From: Dermatemys mawii
Taxonomy: Eukaryota > Chordata > Testudines > Dermatemydidae
Length of the DNA: 64,000 nucleotides
Direction: 5' to 3'
Assembly (NCBI GenBank): GCA_007922305.1
Contig: ML677385.1
Coordinates: 8,890,300-8,954,299 of the forward strand
The translations under genes were made by a program, and so were the position numbers. How positions within the stretch are numbered: position 1 is the stretch's first letter; every line of letters begins with the position of its first letter. A model generated the notes under the pieces. It was not told the DNA's origin and did not search any database. It worked only from the letters and a program-made list of their open reading frames with translations. Below are positions 1 through 11,390 of this stretch, piece by piece.

Positions 1-1424
1 TTTCCAATATCAGTCACACAGAAGATTTGATTGGTACAGAAGTCCCAAATTCTCTGACTTATTTGTGCTGCTGACCAGTCAGACTTTGTACCTGTTTGTC
101 AACATTATTCATCTTCCTCAGTTTAAGATTAGAATATCTTTCTGGAAAATTTCTTAAAATCTAAGCTCTAATATTGTAATTATTTATAGAAATCATTTTA
201 TAGTATGTGCTGCTACATTAAAGTGCCCTTGGCCACTGTTAAAATTGGAAAAACCGCTTATACCTGAATGAAAAGATGTACTATTTTACACGTAGGTCAA
301 ATATTTGTAGAGAAAAGTTGGGTGGTCTTAGATCAGTCCAAAGTCAACAGAGATTTACTGCAAAATCTGAATTCTAGAGTTATAGAAACAGAATGTCATT
401 AAATCTATTTTTAGTTCAGTAGTTGGCTGCTGTTCAGTAAAGCTACAACAAACAAGCTATATGCAGTCAAAATTACAACCTAATTTGGGATGCGGAGGCA
501 ATAGTAGAGCATTCTGGAGAGGCCTAAATTGCTGCTTTCTGGAATATGCATGACCCATTAACACAGTTCCACAGTTTTAGTAGTATTTTTCCTTTATATA
601 AATGAGAAAGCTAACTGGGAAGAATAAGTTAATGCCTGGTACACTCCTGTTCAAAGTTCTTTGTAACTGACATGTAAGATGGATGTTGGGGAACAAAGAC
701 TGCATCCACAACAAAAATCCTATGTTTAATTTAACATGTGCGCCTTAAAAAATAAAATCCTGCTATCCCACCTACCCATTGTGAAAACTTTTCTGTAGGG
801 AGCCTGCAGTTTGTTTTTCCTAAGCCTTTTTGCAGGGAACAATGAAATAAGTAGAAATATTGCACTAACGGCCAAATTTGCTAACAAAAGGAACTATAAA
901 TCAAATGCCTTCCTCATTTAAAAACCAAACCTATACAGGACATGCCATTATTGCATTGCCTTCTGATCTCCCAAAAGACTGGGGAAGCAATCCCACTCAT
1001 TCCTTTTTGCTTGGCGTCCAACTAAAAGACAGCTATACTTTTCTGGCTGGCAGTCCTCCAGTTATACTATGGAATGCTCAGAAATTGATTGAATAGTAGC
1101 GTCTTTCAAGGGAACTAAGTAAATCAGAAATATGCCTTTCTAACTGTTGCTCTTTTAACTTCCTTAGCTGGAAAGTGCTGCACAGGAAACTATTCCCAGG
1201 CCAATTAACTGGGGGACAGATCTTTTCAGAATGCACTAGTAGCTGAAGGGCCCCTACAAGGGATGTACAACACATGTGGCACAGCAGAGAGCTCATGCCA
1301 AAAACAATATACTCTTCGTGGTTTAATGTACTAGGAAATGGACAGAATTTAAGTGAAAATTCAGCCTTCTATTTTCAGTACTTTGATTAGGAAATTAGCA
1401 AGCTGTCTAAAACTGCTTCTTGGA

Positions 1425-1590
1425 ATTCAATTAAATTATCTAAATAGTAGCAAACATTATATAAGCCTGCTGGTGTTAATTACAGGGCTATGATATCATT
1501 AACAATTATTTAATTATTGCAAAGTGCTAATCACAAGCATTTAATGTACTAATTATCTCCTAATTTGCTAAATTTTAGGTGCTGAACATC
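1425..1590. promoter_or_regulatory. candidate conserved enhancer-like block, TAATTA rich
   Basis: The block is unusually dense in homeodomain core sites. It contains gttaattacagg, cattaacaattatttaattattg, and actaattatctcctaatttgc (split here into short runs), with no repeat signature. Vertebrate conserved non-coding elements often look like this. The call is inference from composition only: no alignment was possible, and AT-rich DNA can produce such clusters by chance. Confidence 0.2.
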
Positions 1591-2854
1591 TGGCCACACT
1601 GTTGACTGAACCTTTATGTGGCTGGAAGACATCAGCATATATTTTGTAAAAAAAATGCTACTCTTATTAATGATGATGGTGGATTTCAGAAAGGGTCATG
1701 AAGCTACTAACGGCTTTCATTAATACATAGCAGATAATTGTATATTCCTAGCTAGCTTCAAACATGCATCACCTGCACATAATAGACCATATACCAAATT
1801 CCTGGCACTTCACTTGTACATTAGAGCAAACAGAGCAGAGTTTTCTACATTTAGTTAAATTACTTTTTCTCAACAATGCTAGCTGGATTTGTGGAATGAT
1901 GAGGAGAAATATCAAGATGCCCTGTGGTCTAAGAACTGCATCTCATGAGCTCTCATGCTCAGTCATTGTAAATGAATTGAAAGTAGTCATGGTACTGTTT
2001 TGATCCCTCTCCCCATTTTTAAGTACATTTTAGAATATGTGCTTATTAATTAGTATAGGCATGCTCATTATTTCCATATGTTTAATAAGTTTCTCGTTGC
2101 GTACCGTATTTCTGTCTTCTTCCCTTGTAGTTCCTTTGAACGTGTTTGTGTCTGATTAAATTAGACGAACAGTGCACTGTTTTGTTTTTTCCCAATTTGT
2201 GTATCTAGTTTGTGGATTTCATTATCTTCTGATCTCAGATTCTGATCCTCTTCCTGCTTCTACATGTGGTTAGTGACTGGTTGATTGTTCTCTGCCTCCC
2301 CTGACCTCCATTTAACTTTATTTTAGAGTGCTGACAGACATGTGAGCAGTGCTACATACAATATGTATTGTAGCATTTTAGTCTATGCTTTTAGTTTAGT
2401 TCAGAGACATTTCTTCTTGCCTAAAGAACATACTATGAGCATATCAATTTAAAAACTGAGTATCTTGACAACCCTGAGGCTGATGGACAAACAACCATGC
2501 CTTAAAATAGGGATGCAACAGAGAAGGTTGGTTCTGAAGCAACCTTGGATGTTGCAACCTACCACCAATGCTGACACATTCTTTGCTGGAAGCTAGGCAT
2601 CACAATGTTGCTTAAAAGAATAGAGGTTGAATCCTGGCCCCATTAAAAGAAACAGAAGTATAGCAGGGCAAGGATTTCACCCTGGGTGAGAACAAGAGCA
2701 TTGGTTCACTGGTTTTGGAAAAACAGGGTAGAGTGGCGTGGTGGTGGTTTTTTTATGAGCCGCAAACTATACTTGAATGCTGCAGGAGTGCTAACCACAA
2801 TCAATTTGTTTGTGTTGTATAACTCCTTACTTTTGACATTATGCCTTAAGATTG

Positions 2855-2942
2855 CACCAGCCCTTGCAGTCCTTATTCAGGCAAAACTCTTCCTGAAGAT
2901 GGTGAGGAATTTTGTCTAAGGACTTCAGGATCTGGCCCATGG
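2855..2942. repeat. palindromic amniote-type short repeat
   Basis: The left half reads cagtccttattcaggcaaaa and the right half carries the decayed complement (gaattttgtctaaggactt), followed by caggatctggccc. This is an imperfect inverted repeat of the MITE-like palindromic class that is very common in turtle and crocodilian DNA. It is old, judging by mismatches between the arms. Confidence 0.5.
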
Positions 2943-4639
2943 TGCATTAGAGGAAATAAACTGGGTTGTTTCTTTCTAGAAGATATTTGAGTAGATAAAT
3001 AGTAAAAGTGGGAGCATCCAGTCTACCCAGAACGTAGGACCAAGTATCATATGATCACAGTGCATTCTGCAGCTTAGGCGGTGAACTGATGACTTTGAGA
3101 ATCACTGATTGTCTGCCAGAAAATTTGTAATTTAGGAACCAGGAGAAAAGTGAATCAGCCACATTATATACAGCATTTTGTATTTGCCTAAGTATAGTAT
3201 AATTGGTGAAAGAGATCTAATCTATACCATCATATAGTAAGTAAGCCTCTATCAGTTCACAGCATTCCTTTTTCTCATTTGCAAGACACATTCCATATAG
3301 AATAAAATAACCATAGTAATTTTTTTCTTTTCGGAGTTAACAATTAGAATCTCATGTATGCAGCAGCAACATAGTAAAAACTACTGGACTACTTAGTATA
3401 ATAGCAAATAACAAGGAGAAGTTTTAAATGATGTATTCTAATTTTATTGCTGCATGAATGTTCAACAGCACCTATTTGTTCAACACACAGATTCCAAGAT
3501 GACAAGCACTTTAAAAATACACTTGATAGATAATTCTCTTTAAAGATAATGGGGAGAATAATCTTGACACTTTATGAATAGCTGAATTGCTTTAAATTGA
3601 TAGCCCAGGACAAATTCTTCTTTGCTCCACTGTGCAATCTAAAACTTGGTTTGGATTAATTGCCCCAAAATAGCTTGCAGTGCACCTACAGTTGCATCCA
3701 TAAGGATGCTGGCAAATAAAATGAGTTGCTAAATAATTTTTGCATGAGTGTTTTCCTATTAAGTATTACACTTGCCATGCCAAGCTGTCGGCTAGTTTAT
3801 AGCTTACTCTCCGCCCATAGTTTAAGTGCCTTTTTAAAAGCAACCTTTCCTTTAATATATTAAAATCCTATTAAGCTCCCTTGAAATCCACTTAAAAATT
3901 GGAAGCTACAGTGTCTCTGAAAATCTGATACAAACATCTGAATTTTTTCAATTTGATTTAATTAATCTACTTTGTGTGTGTGAACAATAGCTGCGCTCTT
4001 CCATCAGTTTTATGTTTTTTCCAACCTCAGAGATATGATTTGCTCTTAAGAACACACAAAAGAGATGTAGCCCGTTTGGAGGAAAATAGCACAGAAACCA
4101 TTCTTCTTCTGTTTCAATTCAGTCAGTTTCCTCCCCTTATGTCCCCCTCCCTTCCCGTTTACACAATTCTGCAGCTATTATGGGGAAGCCTGAATTTCCA
4201 CTAGTTCAAATTAAATGGTAAAGACTGAGGTTCCAAGATACCTAGCTGGGATTAATTCATGGCTGTAGAGATGTACAGTGCATGTGATAGCAAAGAACTC
4301 CAAATGAGAACACGTTTGTCTCTTCCCAACATATACATGGATTATTAGCTTTTGAGATTTCCTCCCTCACTACAGTAAAGTAGGCAGTATAACAATGTGT
4401 ATTTCTCAACCCTGGAGTTCCGTAGTCTCCCATAGCCTTGCATGTGGCAGTGCAGAGTGATACTGACACTTGCATAAGGGAAAAAAATTAAATAAGGCAT
4501 AGTGTTCTAGTAAATGGGGATGACAGATGAGAATGGCATTCTGCTTGCAGTCAAGAATTGTCCAATTATTAAATTATTTCAAGACCGAAAGATAAGTAAA
4601 GACATCTACTGCCACTAATCTGTGTGTGCCACTGTGACA

Positions 4640-5306
4640 TGCAATCCAGACAAGTAAAGGATTGGGTCAGCACTGCCTAGCTGTGCTTTTGCTGTGGCTC
4701 GCAGCCTGGACTCCAGCAGACAAGAATGCAGTATTCGGAGTATCCATGTGCTATAGAACCCTGGTTCCACACTCTGACCCCAGCAGCCTGGCTACAATAT
4801 GACAGCCCCATCTAGTCTCCCTCACCCAATTACATTATGCAGGGATGACCCCCAAACACTCTCCCAGTCCTAAATTTCCCCAAAACTGTACGTCTGCCCT
4901 GAAGTGTCCAGTCCTCTCCTGGTAAGCTTAAATAAATTCTTTGCTGTTCCCTTTAAAGAAACAGTATATAACAGCTTACCACCTTACTGCCATGAACAAA
5001 AACTCTATTGTAATCAAAGCACTGGGGTGTTTTATAGTAAAAGGGAAAACCCAAGGTTATTAAACAAAAGTCCTATCTTGATAGCAAGAAGAAGGAATAA
5101 TGGTTGGAAAGGGTTACAAACAAAAGTAGGAATTCACTTCTCACACTAAAAACACAATTACAATCTTTGCCTAAGCAGGTATCACTTACAACCAGTTTCC
5201 AGAGACTTCAGTCTTCTTGGTTGAAGGTCCCATCTTTCTGTGCTCTTGAGACCTTTGGATTGGGACTCCCTTCCCCTCTGGCCTTGGGATGCCATTAGGG
5301 TCAAGC
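4640..5306. repeat. possible degraded LTR or endogenous retroelement sequence
   Basis: A GC-richer stretch than its surroundings, with motifs such as aaactgtacgtctgccctgaa, cctggtaagcttaaataaat and cccaaggttattaaacaaaa that I recall from turtle LTR-like repeats. No TG...CA ends or target duplication were found, and the orientation is unclear. It directly abuts the LINE remnant to its right. Family assignment is memory-based and weak. Confidence 0.35.
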
Positions 5307-6560
5307 CACTTCTGCTGATCTCAGTGGGAGTATTCCAGCAGCGGTTGCACCAATGCCAAATACAGAGGTGAAATAACTTCTCTACAATTTGAGATTCTGG
5401 CATTTATGCATTTAAAGATTGCATTAGCATTTTTGGCTGCAGCATCACACTGGGACCTCGTATTCAGCTGATAATTCCTCAAACCCCCAAATCTCTTAGA
5501 GTCCTGTTTCCCAGGAGACAGTCCACGATCTTGTAAATATGGTCCATATTCTTCATTTGTAGATGTTTAAATTTCACCATACTAACACACACACATTGTT
5601 GACTTGTCCCCAATTAATGAAGCAATCAAGTGACCTGCCCTCTCCATTGTTTACCATGCCCTGATTTGTGTCATCAGCAAACATTATCTGTGATTTGGTT
5701 TTCTTCCAGGTCATTGATAAAAAATGTTATATAGCGCAGGATCTATGTCATACTAATAGGCTTATAATTACCTTGGTCATCCCATTTACCCATTTTTTTT
5801 TAAAATATAAGCACACCATTAACTTTCTTCTAACCTTCTAGAACTTACTTGGTGTTCCAAGACCTACTAAAAATCAACATTAATAGCCCAGTGAACTTTC
5901 CCAATGTTTTTTTAAAAACAAAGTTATCCAGACCTGATGATTTTAAAATATCTAGCTTTAGTAGGGAATGGAAAGTGTTGTTGTCATGTGGTATGACTAC
6001 ATCATCCTTTTATTCCAAATACAGAATACAAATATTTATTTGAGGCATCTGGCTTTTTTGCATTATTGATAATTCTGCTGTTTCCATCTAGTAATGGACC
6101 AATACTATTGTTAAGATTCTTTATGTTCCCAGCTTAAAAAAATCATTCTCATCATCCTTCCCTCTGCTGGCCATTACATTATCCTTGTGTCCCATTGTTT
6201 CCCTTATCAGTTTTCTACAATTCCTAGCTTCTGATTTATATTCATTACTATCAACTTGTATCATTTGTTGGAGATTTGTTTTTTACAATTTTTCCTATTG
6301 AGTTTTTAACCAGTAGAACCTTCTTTCTTGACTGTGGCTTTTGGGCATTGAGTAAAGTGATCTTAAATAATTCCTACTATTATTCTTCATGTTGCTTTTG
6401 CTTAAATTCTTCATCCAAGCTAATTTGGCTCAAATTGTTTTCAGCTTTGTGAAACTGGTCATTTTAAAGCATCAGGTTTATATATTATTGGTTTATGCTG
6501 TTTCCACACTACAAACTTAATCAAGTCACTATCACTTGTATCTAAGCTACGTGTTTAAAG
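5307..6560 (-). mobile_element. CR1-clade LINE remnant, endonuclease to reverse transcriptase, antisense
   Basis: Read on the minus strand, the right end gives LDTSDSDLIKFVVWKQHKP (about 6545-6490), which fits the Ser-Asp-x motif near the end of an APE-type endonuclease. A basic linker follows (KPQSRKKVLLVKN, about 6340). The reverse transcriptase active site, MFADDTNQG, falls at about 5682-5660. The RT C-terminal region reads PLYLALVQPLLEYSH near 5360-5315. The frames are broken by many stops and shifts, so this is a dead copy. The 3' UTR and hairpin tail are missing. CR1/L3-type LINEs encode EN and RT in ORF2 and move by target-primed reverse transcription. The antisense strand is what appears in the + sequence, as with two further LINE copies at 28.6 and 47.1 kb. 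Confidence 0.75.
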
Positions 6561-9500
6561 ACTATTCAGCCATGCTATTCTTTCTATGGTAAGAGTACTA
6601 ACATGAAATAAACCCTGACAGTTGTGTTTCAAAGTAACATTATTTACCATATTATTTTTCAATTTGCTTTATATGACCTGTGAAGGATATGCTTTCTAAA
6701 CTATACTTCTACAACTCCCCATAAACCAACAAAGGAAAGCATTGTAAACTGGAAGTGCAAAAGTGTATAATGTAGATAAAGCAGCCAAATTAAAATTTTG
6801 GAAAGACTGACTGACTCAGGGGACTGGTAACAGGATGTGGAGCTTTTTGTCTGTTGAGGTACAATCCAAACTGACAGTGAAGCAGTAGTCATTGAGGCTT
6901 TGGAATATATTAGATTTAATGACTGTTCCCAAACTGGTGCCCAACAGACCAGGGTCCACAACTGAGAACCACAGCCACTTATGAAACAGATAGCCAACAT
7001 AATTACAACTATCTCATCAAAGTGGCAAAAGTCAGAATGGACATGGAGAAAAAACTATTTTCTTAATCCAGAGTCAGTTCCTCCCAAGAATACTGGAGAC
7101 AACTTGACAAAGTGATGAGGAATAGTTTAACTTCAATGAAGCTCTTCAGGGTAAAAAATCCATCTTCATATCTTTGGCATGGCATACCATGCACATCTGT
7201 GGTGTTAAATGTCCATATCCATGTTGTATATAAGACTTAGAGAGGACTTGACCCTCCAGATAGTAATTTAGCATTTTTTGCAACCACTGAAATTAATGAT
7301 GCTTTTAAATACCAAGTAATCTTTGGGTATTTAATATCTATATTAAACTATAACATTTGTAAAAATATTATAATCCTGAATTGGAAACAGTAAATCTTCC
7401 AGAATCTTCTTCTGATCTGTCAAAGAAACTATGCAGAAATCGGTAATAATATAGTGGTTGTCTAAGTAAACTTTCATTTCACTCATTCATGCATAGTTTA
7501 GAATCCATGATAACTCTAATCCTAATTTAAATGCCTTACAATACAAGAGCTGTATTTCCTCCTCAGAGTTATGAGGGGGTTTTATAACGCGTATAAATCA
7601 ACTCTGAATTATTTTGTACTTGAGGAGTTTTTGGCCCTCATTCGCTCTAGGACTTTAAACATCACATTTCAAAGCAGCCCATTATGTATCATTTTTCTAT
7701 CTTTGAAACTCTTATGAACAAGAAAAATGGGGAGTACCCTCGATCAAGGCAACATCCATAGAAAGAAGAAATGCAAAGTCTACATTAGTTCTGCACTGCT
7801 GGAGGTTAGGCATTGTTGTATTTTTTTTATTTGAGGTTAAATAAATTGCATTTCATTATATGAACCATAACATCTAGTATATTTTTCTGATAAACTGGAA
7901 GGAGAAAAGTGTATGACACTTCCTTTCATAATCTGCAAACTGTTTCTCTGTCTTCTGTGTAAGATTTAAAATAGGAGATGAGGACTTCAAACCTCTCTGG
8001 GTTAGTAAAAATGGGCTTTTGTCAGCAGGCCAGATATAATGATGATAGAATTATGTTACAATTGCAGTGAACATTTCCAGTTTTAAAGTGAAAAGAAAAA
8101 CTATTTGGTGAATAAAAACCTTTGCACTTTATAATGTGTTATAAAGGTGACTGGAGATATGAAAAAATGCTGTGGAAAATGACAATACACAGAGGGCCAA
8201 ATTATACTTTCTTTCACACTCACTCAATAATCAATCTAACATTTATCTCAAGGAAGCTGCTAGGTCACTCCTCTTGGGAGCATATATAAGAATAAAATGT
8301 CATCCTGGAAAGTTCCTGATTTGTATCTTCTGCAGAAAAATCTTTGGAAGGAGGTATAAAATAGGCTAAAACTATATTCAAAATCTACTCTAGTGGCAAT
8401 AGAGAGGTGGCAAGCTGAACTCCCAGATGACCAAGTTTTCGATTTTACCTAAGCCAGGTGGGATTTGATTTTTGGGTGAGAGTTGATTTTTGTTTTAAGC
8501 AATAATTCTCAATTCTGTTTACTAATCATATAGTGAAGAGTGGACACTATATGAAATGAGAGTGGGCAAAACAAACTATAACTTTACAGTTAGCACTTTG
8601 TCAAAGGGCATATGCAAACTGCTATCAACTTGTTTCATATTGTAATGAATCTCCAGTAAATGTAAATAGAGTTGGCAGTATTACAAACGCAATATTCATC
8701 CCTGAGGCCTAAGTAACTGTGATTGCTTCCTGCACTTAGAATAAGAGATCATGATATTGCAATCCCTGTCAAATATTGCACTATTAATGGGGCTTTCCAC
8801 ATATAATGTACTTTAAAATGGTTTAGCATGGATTGTACCAACGTGAGAAGCAACTATCTTATAAATACACCCTACAGCTTTCTGGGGAAACAGTTGAGTC
8901 ACTAACCTCTAAGCAAGAGATGAGGCTTGTGGCCCTCTCCTAAGTGAAGATTTGGGAAGAATGACGTGATCAGAGTATACTGAGTTATTGGATTTACCAA
9001 CCATCTCCTATACATCATTCTGAGCCTGGCATAATATAGACTATATGTGAGTAGGAGTGAGTAATAGAGATGCTACTGCAAGAAATGCAGTTTCTGAACT
9101 TCTGTTTTCTGCTCAGATTGCCCTTTGAATGTATTTTGAAATTTGGGATTACTGCTCTAAAGAAAAGAATATTGCACCAACCCATCCAAAACAATACAGG
9201 GTAGACTGTGTGAAACTTATAACAGCTACAATTTATACTAAAGGGTACACACTTGCAGAAAAGGAAAACTTGTGAAGAATGTATCAAATAATACTTCCAA
9301 ACCAAACACTTTCTACTTGACTGAAAATGGAGGCAAGTAATTTCACTTAAACCACATTCTTAATAAATAGAATCCAGATCTCATTTGAAAAGGAAGATAT
9401 AAAGAGAAAGCAAAACTTAACAGTGAGACACTTGTTTGTTAGTGTAGCAGCAGATCATTCCATTTAGCTATTTTTGGATGTCTATCACAGTAACCAGCAA

Positions 9501-10496
9501 CATACTAAGTAAAGGAAAAAAAACATTTTGTAATTTCTTTCTTGAAAGATAGATTATGCTAAAGGAGCCACATGAAATGTGGTGAATAACCTAATATGTT
9601 TTTATTAATTCAGAGATGTACAGCAGGGTGTTTAAAGAAAACAAGTTATTAAATTGCAACTAGACTGTATTTGAATTTTTGTATTATGTTAGTGTCTGTT
9701 TGTGGGCAGAGGTAATTACACCACAGATTTAATATTGTTTAGAATCAGAAGTATGTGTGGTGCCTCTTATAAGTTTAATGAGGAGCTTAGTCGCTGCCAT
9801 TGGAACTTGATTGACCAATGCATAGATCAGAGGTAGCTATCTATTTATTAGTGTTTTGTCCTGACTTGCATCATGTTCTCTTTTAATTATGTATGTTTGG
9901 CTGTGATTATTTTGGAATTACTTTAGGATGCAGAGTTATTACAGCTCTAATAATTTGTATGAATGTATTCATTCAATACTAAAGTATGTTTGGTGTGTTG
10001 ATCTTAATAAAAGAAAATAAATTATAATTGAATCTTCATGTACCCACAATGGCTAATGCTCATTTTTGTGTGTGCAACCTGTTGATAGGCCCAGAGCATT
10101 AACTAGGGAGTCCTGTAGGGGAAGGAATCCTCCAGTCTGAAGCCTCTCTATTGCATTGCTTCCATAGCTCTGGCACTCCCCAACACCCTAAACAGAGGAA
10201 CTGGCCAGTTAATCTGTCTCTGTATCCCTTATCTTCTGCAGTATATCCCTCCCCACACACACAGACATACAGAGCAGAGGCATGCAGATTCCTCCTCACA
10301 AGAGACATTCCACCCTTGCAGAGAACTGGGTTCTGTGGTTTACACGATAAGATCCTTTGCCTGGGATCCTCAAATCCTGCCTGTTCCCTACAAATTAAAT
10401 AGCACCTGTTAACTTTGGGTCAGGGTCTCTAGGCCTGTGATGACTGGGTTTGGTGTGGGGAGGAGGAGGGATATAGGTGTTTGTCCCATTACCATT
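6561..10496. other. non-coding DNA without recognisable gene
   Basis: No frame exceeds about 100 codons and none resembles a known protein. The longest (6701-7000 minus, 99 codons) shows no domain. I recognise no repeat family with confidence here. Possible conserved non-coding sequence at 9700-10020 is listed separately. Confidence 0.55.
9700..10020. promoter_or_regulatory. candidate conserved non-coding element
   Basis: This low-repeat block combines ggtaattacacc, ttttaattatgtatg, a CCAAT-type gaccaatgcat and ggaattactttagg over 300 bases, free of repeat signatures. Composition resembles developmental enhancers, but this is only an inference. Cross-species alignment would settle it. Confidence 0.18.
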
Positions 10497-10640
10497 CTAA
10501 TGATAGACATTCTCCAGTACCACTCCATTAATTTTGATAGAGGAGGCATGTAATACCTCATTTGAAGAGGGCTGATAAAGCACTTTAGTCTTCTTGATAT
10601 TAAGAGTGAGACCAAGACATGCATAAGTTATCTTTCTCCA
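10497..10640 (-). mobile_element. inverted 5' part of a LINE reverse transcriptase (twin-priming product)
   Basis: The minus strand reads LGLTLNIKKTKVLYQP and then a serine-rich stretch ending INGVVLENVYH. This is the region just after the RT active site in LINEs whose ORF2 ends in a zinc finger. The piece that should follow it in the protein lies to its right on the plus strand, starting near 10643. So the 5' part of the insertion is flipped relative to the 3' part. This is the classic outcome of twin priming during target-primed reverse transcription. The breakpoint lies between about 10620 and 10645. Confidence 0.65.
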
Positions 10641-11390
10641 AGGCAGATATTGATGCAGAAATTCAACACCGCCTGAGCCAGTGTAGTTTTTTCTCATTTA
10701 CGGCATAGGGTCTTCAAAGAGCACGGCATTCGAACATACACCATGCTTCTTGTTTAGCAAGCCATTATTCTCCCAACACTGTTGAATGAATCCAAAACTT
10801 AGACAACATATAGACACCACTTGAAACCCTTTGAGAGGCACCATCAACGCTGCCTTTGTAAGATTCTGAAGATCAAATGGGAAGAGAGGTGCACCAATAT
10901 TAGTGTTCTGGAAGAGGCAAAGACCACCAGTATGTAGGCAATGATCATCCGGCAGCAGTTCCGCTGGACTGGTCACGTTGTCCGGATGCCAGACCATCAC
11001 CTCCCAAAACAGGTCCTGTTTTCTCTGCTGAAAGAAGGGTATTGTAACGTGGGTGGACAATGGAAACGTTATAAGGACTTGCTGAAGGACAACTTAAGAA
11101 ACTGTAATATTGACATTGATACTTGGGAGTCACTTACCCAGGATCGTTTGAAATGGAGTGAAGTCCTACGTGATGGTCCCCTGCATTTTGAACTTGCTCG
11201 CCGACAAACGGAAGAGGACAAGAGGTTCAGGAGGAAGGAGAGACAGGTCTGCAGTCATGGTCAACAGCCTCCTGCTGAGCCTGAAAACGTCTGCCCTCAT
11301 TGTATTAGAACTTGTCTTTCAAGAATTGGCCTTATTAGCCACCTTAGGAGCCATAATTCCCATGGAAGATGATCATACTCGGTAACGAGT
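10641..11390 (+). pseudogene. LINE ORF2 C-terminus with terminal C2H2 zinc finger
   Basis: The plus strand starts ADIDAEIQHRLSQ (10643), then HRVFKEHGIR-like and ILPTLL segments with stops, and KILKIKWEERCTNISVLEEA leading into an open stretch from 10941 to 11372 (143 codons). That stretch contains FRWTGHVVRMPDHHLPKQVL, GGQWKRYKDLLKDNLRNCNI and WESLTQDRLKWSEVL, the standard C-terminal region of a family of non-LTR retrotransposons. It ends in a C2H2 finger at about 11292-11356: Cys-x2-Cys, 12 residues, His-x3-His, inside CPHCIRTCLSRIGLISHLRS. The finger is thought to bind nucleic acid during integration. The open frame is the decayed tail of a larger protein and no start codon is meaningful here. 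A short tail with actcggtaacgagt follows. The LINE clade name is left open. Confidence 0.8.

Larger units (their letters stand above)
1..4639. other. largely unique AT-rich non-coding DNA
   Basis: No open frame here is longer than about 80 codons, and none shows a recognisable domain, codon bias or plausible splice context. I see no rRNA or tRNA. The short frames have the random composition expected in AT-rich DNA. The stretch holds one palindromic repeat near 2855 and one block rich in TAATTA-type sites near 1425, listed separately; otherwise I recognise nothing. It could be intron or intergenic DNA. Confidence 0.6.

Noticed and set aside
10698..11060. 120-codon minus-strand frame opposite the LINE RT
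   Set aside because: The plus strand carries the recognisable RT protein in this interval; the minus frame is its shadow.
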